A DNA stretch of 64,000 bases from Calothrix sp. HK-06 (lineage in GTDB: Bacteria > Cyanobacteriota > Cyanobacteriia > Cyanobacteriales > Nostocaceae). A model generated the notes under the pieces. It did no database searches. It saw only the letters and a program-made list of their open reading frames with translations, and was not told where the DNA came from. The position numbers and the translations under genes were made by a program. The stretch covers positions 19,531 to 83,530 of the forward strand of contig NZ_MRCD01000032.1 of assembly GCF_001904745.1 (NCBI RefSeq), read 5' to 3'. Shown piece by piece: positions 18,571-27,849 of this stretch (position 1 is the first letter of the stretch; each line of letters starts with the position of its first letter).

Positions 18571-21033
18571 ATGAAAGCTAAACTTAGTTCGGGAGAACCT
18601 GAGATATCGGCAGAAATAATTTTGGATAGTAAAACAATATTTTTCTGTAATCCGAATCCGAAAATTGAAGTCAACTATCAACTACAAAGTTTAACTTTTG
18701 AATTAGATAGTAATTGTCATTATTTAGGAAGAGAACGAAGACAAGACTCAAATGGCACCTTCAAAGTTCCTGATGATTGGACAATATTCAGTCGCTACCA
18801 AGCTTGTTTTCGCAAAATTGGAGATAATTACTATATTTATGATGGAGATGGAGAAATCAATAGCAAAAATGGTTTATTCATTAACGAGCAATTGATTACG
18901 CCTATAGAAGGATATTGCTTAAAAGATGGAGACGAAATTAAAGTAGGTCAAAATCCGCTCTTCTTAGCCACAATTGTATATATAAATCCGAAAACTCCTG
19001 TGGCGGCGCCTCCAAAACAACGCTCTATATACCTTGATAAAAAAACCGTAATTCTAGGACGTAACCATAATGCTGATTTTGAATTAGATGCCCCTACTGT
19101 ATCTCGGCGCCATGCTGTAATTAATACAGATGCTCAAGGACGATACATTCTGCGTGATTATAGTGCCAATGGAGTTTTTATTAATAGACAGAAAGTATTA
19201 GGAACATCTGTATTGTCTCCAGGCGATATGATTCAAATTGGTCCTTATAGCCTTGTATTACAAGGTAATGAGCTAGTATTAGTAGACCAAGGTGACAATA
19301 TTCGTCTTGATGCTCGAAATCTTGTACAGGTAGTATCAACTAAAAACAAGCAAAAACGTAGACTACTAGATGATATTTCTTTGGCAATTGAACCCGGACA
19401 ATTAGTAGCGTTAGTTGGAGGAAGTGGAGCGGGTAAATCTACATTGATGAAATCACTATTAGGAATTGAATCGCTTACAGAAGGAGTTGTTTATTTAAAT
19501 GGAGATGATTTAAAGAGAAACTTTAATATTTATCGAAATTTAATAGGTTATGTACCTCAACATGATATTGTGCATACAAACCTTACAGTTAAAGAAATTC
19601 TTTATTATGCTGCTAAACTAAGACTTTCCCCAGATATTAACGTAGAAACAGTTATTGAAAAAACTCTTAAGCAAGTTGAATTATCTGAACACCAAAATAC
19701 TTTAGCTAAAAACTTAAGCGGTGGACAGTTAAAGCGAGTAAGCATTGCTGTAGAACTACTTGCAGACCCAAAATTATTCTTTCTCGACGAACCAACTTCT
19801 GGACTAGACCCAGGACTGGATAAAGAGATGATGCAGTTATTGAGAGGGTTAGCTAATTCTGGACGAACAATAATTCTCGTTACTCATGCAACAACTAATA
19901 TAAATTTGTGTGACCGACTTGTATTTTTAGGCGCCGGAGGTAAGCTGTGCTATTATGGTACTCCAAGTAAAGCAATTGACTTTTTCCAAATTGATAGTGA
20001 AGATTTTGCAGATATTTACATTAAGCTAAAATCTAAGTATAATGTTGTTGAAGAAGCAGAAAGATATAGCCAGTCTGAGTATAAGCGAGAATTTGTTGAT
20101 AATAAATTAAGAGAATTTAATCAAGAACAATATCAACCTCCTCAACAAGCTAATTATTCTTTATTACAACAACTATCTATTCTAATTCAACGTTATGTAA
20201 AGTTAATCAGTCGTGACACAGTTAATTTAGCCTTAGTATTATTTACTGCACCTATTGCTATAGCTTTAATAACCTTAGCTATTCAAGGTAAAAGTCCTTT
20301 AGTTGGACAACCAGATTATGAGCGCGCGTCTTTAGCTAGAACAGTTCTATTTATCTTTACTTGTGCTTCAATGTGGATAGGACTTGCAAGCTCACTTCAA
20401 GAAATCGTCAAAGAATCTGCTATTTATTTGCGAGAAAGGTTAGTAAACTTAAGTTTACTTTCATATTTAGGTTCTAAAATATTAACTCTAGGAGGATTAG
20501 GTGTAATACAAAGTTTCTTAATCTCAATTATTATCCTCATCGGTTTTGAAAGTCCAGCACCTAAATTAATTATCAGTTATATTTACCCTGAAGACAACCC
20601 TTTTATATCCATACCTTGGTTTTTAGGTGTTTTCATAACTACTTTTCTAAGTATACTGGCTTCTGTAAGTTTAGGATTAATGGTATCTGCAAGTGTTAAA
20701 AACAACACTCAAGCTAATAGTGCCTTACCTATTTTACTATTACCGCAAATTATTTTTTCTGGCGTATTATTCAATATAGATAAAATACAAGTAGGTAAAT
20801 ATCTGTCTTGGTTAATGTTAAGTCGCTGGTCAGTTGGCGCCTATGGCATATTAGCAAGAATAAATTTACTTGTACCCGGTCATAGTCAGGAAAATACACC
20901 AATTAAAGAATCTCCAATGTACGACTCCGACCTAAAAAACCTTGCTTTAAATTGGAGTATTTTAGTTTTATACACAGTCATTTATCTAGCAATAACCCTT
21001 TGGTTACAAAAACAAAAAGATGTTGTTAAATAA
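18571..21033 (+). CDS. FHA-domain ABC transporter (ABCG/ABC-2 type)
   Basis: The 820-residue protein has a degenerate FHA-like segment (about residues 45-135, with HYLGRERR), a canonical FHA domain (about 158-235: VILGRNHNADFELD, then VSRRHAVI and DYSANGVFINR), an ATPase (Walker A GGSGAGKST, Q-loop VPQHD, signature LSGGQLKR, Walker B LFFLDEPTSGLD) and a C-terminal ABC-2 permease of six or seven segments (about 545-815). FHA domains bind phospho-threonine, so transport is likely controlled by Ser/Thr kinases, which cyanobacteria have in quantity. ABCG-type exporters move lipids and hydrophobic compounds, fitting the lipid-polyketide genes upstream, but linkage is only by proximity. ATG at 18571 has a GGATGAG site. 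Confidence 0.9.
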   Translation: MKAKLSSGEPEISAEIILDSKTIFFCNPNPKIEVNYQLQSLTFELDSNCHYLGRERRQDSNGTFKVPDDWTIFSRYQACFRKIGDNYYIYDGDGEINSKNGLFINEQLITPIEGYCLKDGDEIKVGQNPLFLATIVYINPKTPVAAPPKQRSIYLDKKTVILGRNHNADFELDAPTVSRRHAVINTDAQGRYILRDYSANGVFINRQKVLGTSVLSPGDMIQIGPYSLVLQGNELVLVDQGDNIRLDARNLVQVVSTKNKQKRRLLDDISLAIEPGQLVALVGGSGAGKSTLMKSLLGIESLTEGVVYLNGDDLKRNFNIYRNLIGYVPQHDIVHTNLTVKEILYYAAKLRLSPDINVETVIEKTLKQVELSEHQNTLAKNLSGGQLKRVSIAVELLADPKLFFLDEPTSGLDPGLDKEMMQLLRGLANSGRTIILVTHATTNINLCDRLVFLGAGGKLCYYGTPSKAIDFFQIDSEDFADIYIKLKSKYNVVEEAERYSQSEYKREFVDNKLREFNQEQYQPPQQANYSLLQQLSILIQRYVKLISRDTVNLALVLFTAPIAIALITLAIQGKSPLVGQPDYERASLARTVLFIFTCASMWIGLASSLQEIVKESAIYLRERLVNLSLLSYLGSKILTLGGLGVIQSFLISIIILIGFESPAPKLIISYIYPEDNPFISIPWFLGVFITTFLSILASVSLGLMVSASVKNNTQANSALPILLLPQIIFSGVLFNIDKIQVGKYLSWLMLSRWSVGAYGILARINLLVPGHSQENTPIKESPMYDSDLKNLALNWSILVLYTVIYLAITLWLQKQKDVVK

Positions 21034-21039
21034 TATAAT

Positions 21040-21199
21040 AATCCCCCCTAACCCCCCTTAATAAGGGGAGAACAAGAACGGTCGCAGTTCTCTTAATAAG
21101 GGAAACATAAGCAACTCAAAGCCCCCCTTATTAAGGAGGGTTGGGGGATAAATTCGCCAATAAAACTCTTAACCGAGCGGTATTGGGTTAGGGGGGATC
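21040..21199. repeat. Dispersed CCCCCCTTA inverted-repeat element
   Basis: An ATCCCCCCTAACCCCCCTTA unit (21040-21067) is followed by its near-exact reverse complement at 21122-21148 and by a further GGGTTAGGGGGGAT at 21186-21198. The intervening DNA repeats shorter arms (TCTTAATAAGGG). This resembles widespread cyanobacterial intergenic repeats and lies between the transporter and the lipoprotein gene. It could act as a bidirectional terminator. The rest of the 310-bp gap (to 21343) is AT-rich and holds the next gene's leader. Confidence 0.7.
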
Positions 21200-21343
21200 A
21201 ATTTGCAACAAATAGATATTTAGTTTTACATTTCTATAATTTTTTGATATTAAATATCTGAAAAAAATCAGAAAATTCAAAACTTATAGTGAATATATAA
21301 CTAAATAAACTCGTAAAAATAAAACAACAAGTAGGAAAGTAAA

Positions 21344-22114
21344 ATGAAAAATAACAAACGCATTAGACCAATTGCTTTATTACCATTACTAATATCTATT
21401 GGTATAAATGCTTCTATAACAGCTTGCTCCACTCAAAATACAGCAACGACTCAAACATCAGAATCACGAGAAGCTCCAAAAGGTGGAAATACCCCAGCTA
21501 GAGCATTACTTAGAGTTCGGGGACAATCAAATAGTGACCCACTAACTTTGCTTACCAGCGAGCAAGTTAGACAGGAACTCAATTTAACAGATGACCAAGT
21601 AAGCAAATTAAAGCAAGTCAACACAGATTTGCGCGCTTCTATGGACAAATTAACATCTGGAGTAGACCCAGCAAAGCTTAGTGATGCAGATAAAAAGCAA
21701 AAACAGCAAGAAGTAGATTTAGTGAACCAAAATGTTCGCCAACAACTTACAAGCATTTTAAAACCCGAACAAATTACTCGCTCCAAGCAGATATTCCTGC
21801 AACTTTATGGTTATGGAGTTTTAACTCAACAGGATTTTAAATCCGACCTGAAACTTACATCAGAGCAAGACAGTAAAATGCAACAATTAGGCAAAGAATT
21901 ATTTGCCAAAGTTCAGCAAAATTGGGACATTCCTAAAGGTAGCCAAGAAGAACAAAACAAAATTCTTGCCAATAACACCGAAAAAGTAGAACAACTTGTA
22001 GAAGATAGCAACAAGCAAGCTGTACAACTGCTTACACCAGAGCAACAAACAAGTTTAGACAAGCTCAAAGGTAAAGAGTTTAAACTCGATACCAGTAAAC
22101 TCAAACGAGCTTAA
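21344..22114 (+). CDS. Lipoprotein with LTxxQ (Spy/CpxP-like) motifs
   Basis: A 256-residue exported lipoprotein. A basic N-terminus and hydrophobic core end in a lipobox (SITAC, Cys 28). The mature part is mostly helical and charged, and carries LTxxQ-type motifs at LTSEQVRQELNL, LTDDQVSKLKQV, LTSEQDSKM and LTPEQQTSL. These repeats are typical of the Spy/CpxP superfamily, periplasmic helical chaperone-like or stress sensors. The protein is longer than Spy itself (about 160 residues) and seems to hold two repeat pairs. Function is inferred only at family level. A G-rich hairpin follows the stop. Confidence 0.75.
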   Translation: MKNNKRIRPIALLPLLISIGINASITACSTQNTATTQTSESREAPKGGNTPARALLRVRGQSNSDPLTLLTSEQVRQELNLTDDQVSKLKQVNTDLRASMDKLTSGVDPAKLSDADKKQKQQEVDLVNQNVRQQLTSILKPEQITRSKQIFLQLYGYGVLTQQDFKSDLKLTSEQDSKMQQLGKELFAKVQQNWDIPKGSQEEQNKILANNTEKVEQLVEDSNKQAVQLLTPEQQTSLDKLKGKEFKLDTSKLKRA

Positions 22115-22123
22115 TCTTACTTT

Positions 22124-22142
22124 AGGTGGGCAGTACCCACCT
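22124..22142. terminator. Hairpin AGGTGGGC-AGTA-CCCACCT family
   Basis: A short perfect stem (AGGTGGG / CCCACCT) ten bases after the lipoprotein stop. A very similar hairpin lies after the alanine dehydrogenase gene (57935-57951), so the same terminator-like element is reused. Confidence 0.6.
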
Positions 22143-22265
22143 TACATAAAAATGCATAAGTTATAAAAGCCAAGAAATAGATTCAATATAGAACAGAAAA
22201 ACAACTTGTTTATGCAAGAAATGTTTTGTATATAGATATATTTTTTTAACTAACAGGAGACAACA

Positions 22266-22427
22266 ATGACAGAAGCATCATTCATTACAACCAATAAATT
22301 ACCATTACAACCAGAGCATCAAATCAAATATCTACAATTACAATCTGAAATAGAATCATTATTACAACAATTACTTAAATCTTGCCCAGCACAATTTGAA
22401 GCTAATACGCATGTTAAAGTTTTTTAA
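22266..22427 (+). CDS. Small conserved-looking protein, 53 residues
   Basis: A short open frame starts at ATG 22266 behind a strong ribosome site (ACAGGAGACAACA). It encodes MTEASFITTNKLPLQPEHQ, then a helical amphipathic stretch (IKYLQLQSEIESLLQQLL) and a KSCPAQFEAN tail. The frame ends at TAA 22425-22427. The ribosome site, spacing and clean helix support a real gene; I do not recognise a family. It follows the LTxxQ lipoprotein by about 150 bp on the same strand. Confidence 0.6.
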   Translation: MTEASFITTNKLPLQPEHQIKYLQLQSEIESLLQQLLKSCPAQFEANTHVKVF

Positions 22428-22631
22428 CTGTAGAATTACCTTAGTACTTTCCACTAGCTTTCTTGAATTCAATAGCATCTGTCTTAATATCTACTGCTTG
22501 TGTCATTAAGTACATATGAATATTATAAAGGCGCCTCAGACTGAAAAATTAAGCAGTATAAATACATAGCTGTTGTTACATGGCACCGTGGTAATATAAG
22601 ATGATATCACTGCACAGGCGAGATGCCTATG
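22428..22631. other. Convergent gap with palindromic repeat
   Basis: The 204 bp between the small protein and dnaE contain a TGCACAGGCGAGATGCCTATGC-type repeat from 22611 that runs into the dnaE stop codon. A 24-codon minus-strand frame starting MYLMTQAVD is present near 22443-22517 but is too short to call. Confidence 0.4.
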
Positions 22632-22637
22632 CTACAA
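22611..22637. repeat. CTTGTGG-ACAGGC family repeat overlapping the dnaE stop
   Basis: TGCACAGGCGAGATGCCTAT and the following GCTACAAG form a palindromic element also seen at 28103-28130, 31940-31967, 41926-41953 and 42737-42765. Its CTTGTAG arm supplies the last sense codon and the TAG stop of dnaE. Confidence 0.7.
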
Positions 22638-25271
22638 GACTGGTAAATTATTGATTTGTAGTAAATCTAATCCTTGTTTAAATATTTCATCAATTGGTAG
22701 CATTTTACCATCTTGTGTCATAAACTTATGGTCTGAAGTTGCCCTAATAACGGCGCCATTTTCTAATTCATATTCAAACACTTCTTGGCACCCACGGTTA
22801 TGCCATTGAGCGATAGGTTGTGTATAAACAATTCCATGACTATCAACGGTAAACACAGAACAATCAATTTCTTTCTCTACAATTTCACCTATTTTTAAAA
22901 ACCCATATTCTACAGTTAATATTTCCGTATCATAACTCAAGCAATATTCAGCAAATTTCAACATGTCTGCAAATAGCTTTTCAGCTACTTGCTTTTTAAC
23001 GCCGTTCATTGTTGAACCATCAATGAACTTTTCGCGCTGTTTTTGCATTTCAGAAACTTTCTTTTTACCCATTGCGCGACGCAGTAAGTCTGCTTGACCT
23101 AGCGTATATCCTGCCATGTCTTGGGCAATTTTCATGATTTGTTCTTGGTATACCATAATACCGTAAGTTTCATCAAGAATTGGTTCTAAAACCTCACTTT
23201 CGTAATCTATTTCTTCACGTCCATGTTTACGGTCGATAAAGTGAGGAATTAAGCCTGCGTCTAATGGTCCAGGTCTATATAATGCCAAGATAGATGAAAT
23301 ATCTTCTATATTAGATGGTTTTAAATCGCGTACTATTTGCTTCATCCCAGATGATTCTAGCTGAAAAATTCCTTCTAGCTCACCTGACTCCAATAATTCA
23401 AACGTTTTTTTAACGTCATTAGGTAATCTGGCATTTTCTCCACCTTTGGCAAGTATTCTTTGAGCTTTACGTTCTAAACTGGTAATCTCATATGGGTCAA
23501 GCTTACAGTTATGATTTTGCTGTATCAAGTCGAGAGCGTTTTGAATCATGGTAAGATTCTTCAACCCTAAAAAGTCCATCTTCAATAACCCAATCGAATC
23601 TAAGTCTTCCATATAATACTGGGTTATTACCGAACCATCGTTGTTACGTTGTAATGGTACAATCTCATCTAACGGTTCGGCAGAAATTACCACACCCGCA
23701 GCGTGTACACCAAAGGTTTTGTTTGTTCCTTCAATACGTATTGCCATATCAAGCCAATGCTTGACTCTAGGGTCATTATCATATCTTTCTTTAAAATCTG
23801 GTGATGGGGTATCCTCGGCAATCATTTTTTTGAGGGGTGTTGGTTTACCACGCGATACCGGGATTAATTTTGCCATTTTATCAGATTCCCCATACGGAAT
23901 ATTTAATACCCTGGCAACGTCTTTTAATACCGACTTTGATGTGAGACGGTTAAAAGTGATAATTTGAGCAACTCTCTCGGCGCCATATTTGCTAGTAACA
24001 TATTCAATAACTGCATCGCGCTTAGAGATACAGAAATCTGTATCGATATCAGGCATTGACTTCCGTTCCGGATTTAGAAAACGCTCAAATAATAACCCGT
24101 GGTGTACAGGGTCAATATTTGTAATCCCCATTGAGAAGGCAACTAATGAACCTGCTGCTGAACCTCTACCTGGACCCACAGCTATATTGTTATCTCTAGC
24201 AAACTTAATATAATCCCAAACAATTAAAAAGTATCCAGAGAATCCCATTTGCTGAATCATTTTTAATTCATATTCCATCCGTTCTCTATAAGCAACGTCT
24301 AATTCGCTTCTACTTCTACACCGTTGCTTTTCGAGTATTCCCTGCCAAGCAACTTCCTCAACAAACGTATCGGTTGTATGTCCTGGTGGAATTGGATAAT
24401 TAGGAATTCTCGGTTCACCAAGTATGTCGTATTGCTCAACCTTATCAGCTACTTCTTCTGTATTACTTACTGCTTCTTGAATAACGTCATCAGATAAATG
24501 GTCACGAAATAATTGCCGCATTTCGTCAGCAGACTTTAAATACTCAGTTCCGCTATAGCGCATCCGGTTTTCTTCGACAATTAATTTACCCGTTTGAATA
24601 CACAGCAGTGCATCGTGTGCTTCTACGTCAAAACAAGAAATAAAGTGCGAGTCATTCGTTGCAACAATTTTTATACCAAGCTCGCGCGCAATTTTAACAA
24701 TTTCAACGTTGACAATTCTATCTTCTTGTGAACCGTGGTCTTGAATTTCTAGGTAAAAATCATCCCCAAATACATCTTTATACCATTGTGCGACTTTCCG
24801 CGCGGCATCTGGTCTATTACTTAAAATCGCTTGTGGTATTTCTCCACCCAAACAAGCGCTAGTCACTATCAAATCTTCGCGATACTTCTGTAATAATTCT
24901 TTATTTATACAAGGACGTGAAAAAATACCTTTACCCTGTACACCCTCAAGATGCGATATCGATGTTAATTTAACTAAATTTTTATAACCCTTCGTACTTT
25001 TGGCTAAAACTACTTGGTGATACTTCGGGCGCCGCTCCTGTTTCGTGATATCACCGTTAATAATATACATCTCATTGCCAATTATCGGCTTGATAGTCTT
25101 ACCCCGGCAAATCTTAATCAATTCAACCGCACCATACATCACACCGTGGTCGGTCAGGGCAATTGCCTTCATCCCTAACTCAATAGCACGGTCTATCAAT
25201 TCTGGCAACTGACTGGCGCCGTCTAACAAGCTGTAATCACTATGAATGTGTAGAGGTACGAAAGAAGTCAT
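22632..25271 (-). CDS. dnaE: DNA polymerase III alpha subunit, N-terminal fragment with split intein (DnaE-n)
   Basis: About 879 residues from ATG 25271 ([18 protein letters not shown]), which is preferred over upstream readings because it starts the PHP domain. DnaE is the replicative polymerase subunit. Visible parts are the PHP domain, the catalytic PDIDTDF motif and the polymerase palm up to KFAEY. The final 103 residues are the N-terminal half of the cyanobacterial split DnaE intein: Cys1 in [20 protein letters not shown], the block B ATSDHKF with its conserved Thr-x-x-His, and a terminal PIDEIFKQG. This half joins an Int-C/DnaE-c product encoded elsewhere by protein trans-splicing. The tail NLPVL has two residues and a stop drawn from a dispersed repeat. 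No other replication gene is adjacent. Confidence 0.96.
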   Translation of the reverse strand: MTSFVPLHIHSDYSLLDGASQLPELIDRAIELGMKAIALTDHGVMYGAVELIKICRGKTIKPIIGNEMYIINGDITKQERRPKYHQVVLAKSTKGYKNLVKLTSISHLEGVQGKGIFSRPCINKELLQKYREDLIVTSACLGGEIPQAILSNRPDAARKVAQWYKDVFGDDFYLEIQDHGSQEDRIVNVEIVKIARELGIKIVATNDSHFISCFDVEAHDALLCIQTGKLIVEENRMRYSGTEYLKSADEMRQLFRDHLSDDVIQEAVSNTEEVADKVEQYDILGEPRIPNYPIPPGHTTDTFVEEVAWQGILEKQRCRSRSELDVAYRERMEYELKMIQQMGFSGYFLIVWDYIKFARDNNIAVGPGRGSAAGSLVAFSMGITNIDPVHHGLLFERFLNPERKSMPDIDTDFCISKRDAVIEYVTSKYGAERVAQIITFNRLTSKSVLKDVARVLNIPYGESDKMAKLIPVSRGKPTPLKKMIAEDTPSPDFKERYDNDPRVKHWLDMAIRIEGTNKTFGVHAAGVVISAEPLDEIVPLQRNNDGSVITQYYMEDLDSIGLLKMDFLGLKNLTMIQNALDLIQQNHNCKLDPYEITSLERKAQRILAKGGENARLPNDVKKTFELLESGELEGIFQLESSGMKQIVRDLKPSNIEDISSILALYRPGPLDAGLIPHFIDRKHGREEIDYESEVLEPILDETYGIMVYQEQIMKIAQDMAGYTLGQADLLRRAMGKKKVSEMQKQREKFIDGSTMNGVKKQVAEKLFADMLKFAEYCLSYDTEILTVEYGFLKIGEIVEKEIDCSVFTVDSHGIVYTQPIAQWHNRGCQEVFEYELENGAVIRATSDHKFMTQDGKMLPIDEIFKQGLDLLQINNLPVL

Positions 25272-25604
25272 AGCAATAAAATAATAATCAATAACAGTAG
25301 CGCTCCATCGTATCACGTCGGGCGCCAGGTTATCTATTATATGCTCGTGCGCGATTCGGTTCAATTACTGTAATTAAACAACACACTCCAACATCACTGA
25401 GTTATTATTTTAACATTTGACAAGAAGGAAGTTTGAAAATACAGCTAAGTAAAATTCCTGTACTAGCTGCATAGTCAATGTAGAGACGTTACATCTAATA
25501 TCATATCCGGCTGATTACCCATAATTACCATACATATTACGTAGAGACGCGATGTTCCTCGCGTCTCTACAACGATTTTATTATGGTTACGCTCCCGGAC
25601 ATAA
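25272..25604. other. Upstream of dnaE, no gene seen
   Basis: These 333 bp are AT-rich and hold the dnaE promoter region. A GGCGCC site, GTGCGCGATTC and a TAGAGACG fragment near 25490 are the only marks, plus the complete TAGAGACG palindrome at 25541-25570. Confidence 0.5.
25541..25570. repeat. TAGAGACG-family palindrome
   Basis: GTAGAGACGCGA, loop TGTTCC, TCGCGTCTCTAC: a perfect 12-bp stem. It directly precedes the relic of a haemagglutinin-type gene, possibly marking a rearrangement boundary. Confidence 0.8.
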
Positions 25605-25970
25605 TATCAGGGGTTAGTTCCTTTAAATGTAGATATTATAGATGTCGCACGTCTGGTAGACGAAAATGTTTGCGCGCGTACTGCAAAAAGTAGCTTTACA
25701 GCTATAGGACGTGGTGGTATAGCTCCCTCACCAGATAATCCCGCAGTTAGTAATTCTTCTTGGGAAGATTGGCGCCTGTCGCAAGTATCACAACAAAAGC
25801 CCATGAGTGGAACAACCCAGAATACTCCTATATCTTCTACTACCTCACCTGTTGCTAACCAAATTGTTGAAATGCAGGGATGGGTGATTGATTCTGATGG
25901 TACTGTTATATTGACTGCTGCGGCGCCTGCTAGTTTACCCGATGGTGTATTATCTCGGTGCCATATATGA
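25605..25970 (+). pseudogene. C-terminal relic of a filamentous-haemagglutinin-type surface protein
   Basis: The plus frame from 25605 to TGA 25968-25970 (about 121 codons) reads DVARLVDENVCARTAKSSFT, then AIGRGGIAPSPDNPA, WEDWR, and IVEMQGWVIDSDGTVILTAA. That is the characteristic C-terminus of large cyanobacterial two-partner-secretion/haemagglutinin-type proteins. Everything N-terminal is missing: the frame is closed by TAA just upstream and a repeat lies before it. Intact relatives are typically 700-1000 residues, so this is a stub. It carries no start or ribosome site. Confidence 0.8.
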
Positions 25971-26085
25971 TTTGTCGATAGCTTCTACGCTCTCTGGCGC
26001 TCTAGCTCAAAATTTTCTGCGGCTCCGTGGTAATAAAAATTATCACCACGATGAATTAACACGTCTGTGAAATTGGAAAATATTT

Positions 26086-26301
26086 CTACCTCAGCGCTCG
26101 CCGAGTGATACATTACGGGTGCGAGACAGTGTGACGACTCCGTTTTTAGCTACTTCAGGTGGTAATCTCACAATTGAGGCAAATCAAGGAATTGATATTT
26201 TATCGCTGAACCATCCAACACAGGCGCCGTTTGTGAGTGGTGGAAATTTAAGCTTAATCACAGTATGTTGTTCCAGAAACTCGACAGGCGCCAATTCGTG
26301 A
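26086..26301 (+). pseudogene. Internal relic of a haemagglutinin-type surface protein
   Basis: The frame from 26086 reads SDTLRVRDSVTTPFLATSGG, NLTIEANQGIDILSLNHP and APFVSGGNLSLI before breaking down. This beta-helix repeat style is characteristic of filamentous-haemagglutinin-type proteins that carry CHAT or secretion domains. It is in the same orientation as the C-terminal stub just upstream, so two fragments of one or two decayed genes lie in the wrong order. Further downstream (about 26265-26340) another frame reads PETRQAPIREGEMRSVEQM before a stop, probably more of the same wreck. Confidence 0.7.
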
Positions 26302-26365
26302 AGGAGAAATGCGAAGCGTGGAGCAGATGGTGTTGATGAATTGACAAATTCGGCAATGGCGGTGC

Positions 26366-26680
26366 CTACACTTTTATTCGCTCAGATGTTTGAGGATTTT
26401 TAATAAGCGAAATACAGGTATCTTTAAGTAAAGCAGGTAATGAAGCCTCTGATATTATTCCAACACTAAATACAAACTCTTCTTTATTGGGAATATGTCG
26501 TAAGAATTTAAAATTTGTAATTGCATCCTGAAAAACATCTATTTGGTCAGTTGTTATATTACCTTGATAATTAGTATGAAAAGCAGCCGCCAAAAAGAAT
26601 TCTTTATCTGTTTCACCTTTTTTAACTATTTTATTCCGAATAAATTCCGGACATGCAGGATGATTTGTAATTCTACGCTG
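26366..26680 (-). pseudogene. Unrecognised start-less ORF fragment
   Basis: The minus strand is open for 105 codons between stops. It reads PACPEFIRNKIVKKGETDKE, FFLAAAFHTNYQG, FLRHIPNKEEFVFSVGI and a terminal LIKNPQTSERIKV. Codon use looks protein-like, but there is no ATG or GTG, only a TTG, and no ribosome site. It lies in a zone of relics, so it may be a remnant of a 5'-truncated gene. I do not recognise a family. Confidence 0.35.
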
Positions 26681-26854
26681 TCATCATTATTTTTCACCTA
26701 AAATGAGTGCTTCAACTACTGTGTTTCAACAGCGCAAGATAATTTAAATTTCAGGCTAAAGGGGAAAAGAAAAGGATATTTTCCCCTAGTTAAGGATTAT
26801 TTATATACGTGCTACAACTAAAATAAAAATATTGCACCCGTAATAATACCTGTA

Positions 26855-27025
26855 TTAATATTGTCCTTTGGCATCGCAGTGTTTTTCCCAGCATCGCTGC
26901 AACAGTTCAACTCGGTAAACGTAAGCAAAACGTTTAGGATTGAGTATAGGAGATTTTTCACCAAGCAAGGGCTGGTTGAGATACTGCCAAAGTGGGAATC
27001 TTAAGCTGGTTTGTTCTGGAGTCAT
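26855..27025 (-). CDS. Small hypothetical protein, 56 residues
   Basis: From ATG 27025 to TAA 26855 the frame reads MTPEQTSLRFPLWQYLNQPL, then LGEKSPILNPKRFAYVYRVE and LLQRCWEKHCDAKGQY. It is compositionally protein-like, basic, and rich in aromatic residues. No strong ribosome site precedes it. The surrounding 26.7-27.5 kb is otherwise gene-poor. Function unknown; it may be a real small cyanobacterial protein or another relic. Confidence 0.45.
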   Translation of the reverse strand: MTPEQTSLRFPLWQYLNQPLLGEKSPILNPKRFAYVYRVELLQRCWEKHCDAKGQY

Positions 27026-27472
27026 ATCAAAAGCAAGCAGAGTGGTTATAAACTGTTATTACAGTGTTCGATTTGTAATTATGAATACCGACCACTGAAT
27101 ATACAAGTCAAAGATTACACATTTTGCCTATGATTGTCTCTGTGGCAATTGCGGAATATTTAAATTTATACGTAGAGACTGTACATCTATGGAGACTAAA
27201 CATGTAACGTCTCTACACCGTGGTTGGTGTAAACAAACCTGAAATATTCAAGAAACATCAAATTATCTCAACAAGCCGCCTTACGATAGTACACAATCAC
27301 ACGTAAACACCAGTTCCTAACATCTGGCAGATGAATAATGGTTCTTATGTACTAAACAGCTTTAACACTTTTACTTTCTAATTTTGAAAACAATCGGCGG
27401 CCGTATCTTCTTGTTTCGCGCGCTGTAGAATACTTAGCTGGGACATAGTATTTATAATCAAAATGTAAAAAT
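27026..27472. other. Gene-poor stretch with a TAGAGACG element
   Basis: No ORF of note was seen between the small protein and the relic at 27473. It contains an imperfect TAGAGACG-family element at 27172-27216 (GTAGAGACT ... AACGTCTCTAC) and scattered short hairpins. Confidence 0.5.
27172..27216. repeat. TAGAGACG-family element, imperfect
   Basis: GTAGAGACTGTACAT and ATGTAACGTCTCTAC are imperfect inverted arms around a 15-base centre containing an internal GGAGACT; clearly the same family as 4090-4117. Confidence 0.65.
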
Positions 27473-27732
27473 GTTTACTCTATTAATATTATTCCCACCG
27501 TCGGTCGAGTTTATGACCAAACCTTTGTCGCAGAACTATCTTCTGAAGAAGTCAAACAATATAAAGACCGATGGGGAGGTGACTATACCGCAAAAGTTAG
27601 TGACGGGTGTAACGACAAAGCATACCAAGGAAGATGGAGAAACCTATTGGTAACCAAATTCCCTTTATCAACACAACTTGGCGTGAAGAAAACGGTAAAG
27701 TAAACTGCTACGTTCGACACGCTGCAAAGTAA
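27473..27732 (+). pseudogene. Frameshifted relic of an unrecognised small protein
   Basis: The first frame reads IIPTVGRVYDQTFVAELSSE, EVKQYKDRWGGDYTAKVSDG and YQGRWRN. The reading then continues in another frame as GNQIPFINTTWREENGKVN and CYVRHAAK before TAA at 27732. The two halves join near 27645 if one base is corrected. No start codon or ribosome site is visible. The family is not recognised. Confidence 0.45.
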
Positions 27733-27849
27733 ACTTGTACCAATCTCATCAAACCTATCAATAATAGCCGAATATATAAAACGTCTAAATTGTCGCATTT
27801 AGACGTTTTCTTTGTTTGTATAAAATCAGCGTGGCGCCTTCTTGTTTAT

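Noticed and set aside
22443..22517. A 24-codon minus-strand frame, MYLMTQAVDIKTDAIEFKKA then SGKY
   Set aside because: Too short to separate from chance; no ribosome site.
25541..27800. An integrated mobile element in the relic zone
   Set aside because: No transposase, integrase or terminal direct repeats were found; repeats and relics alone do not define an element.
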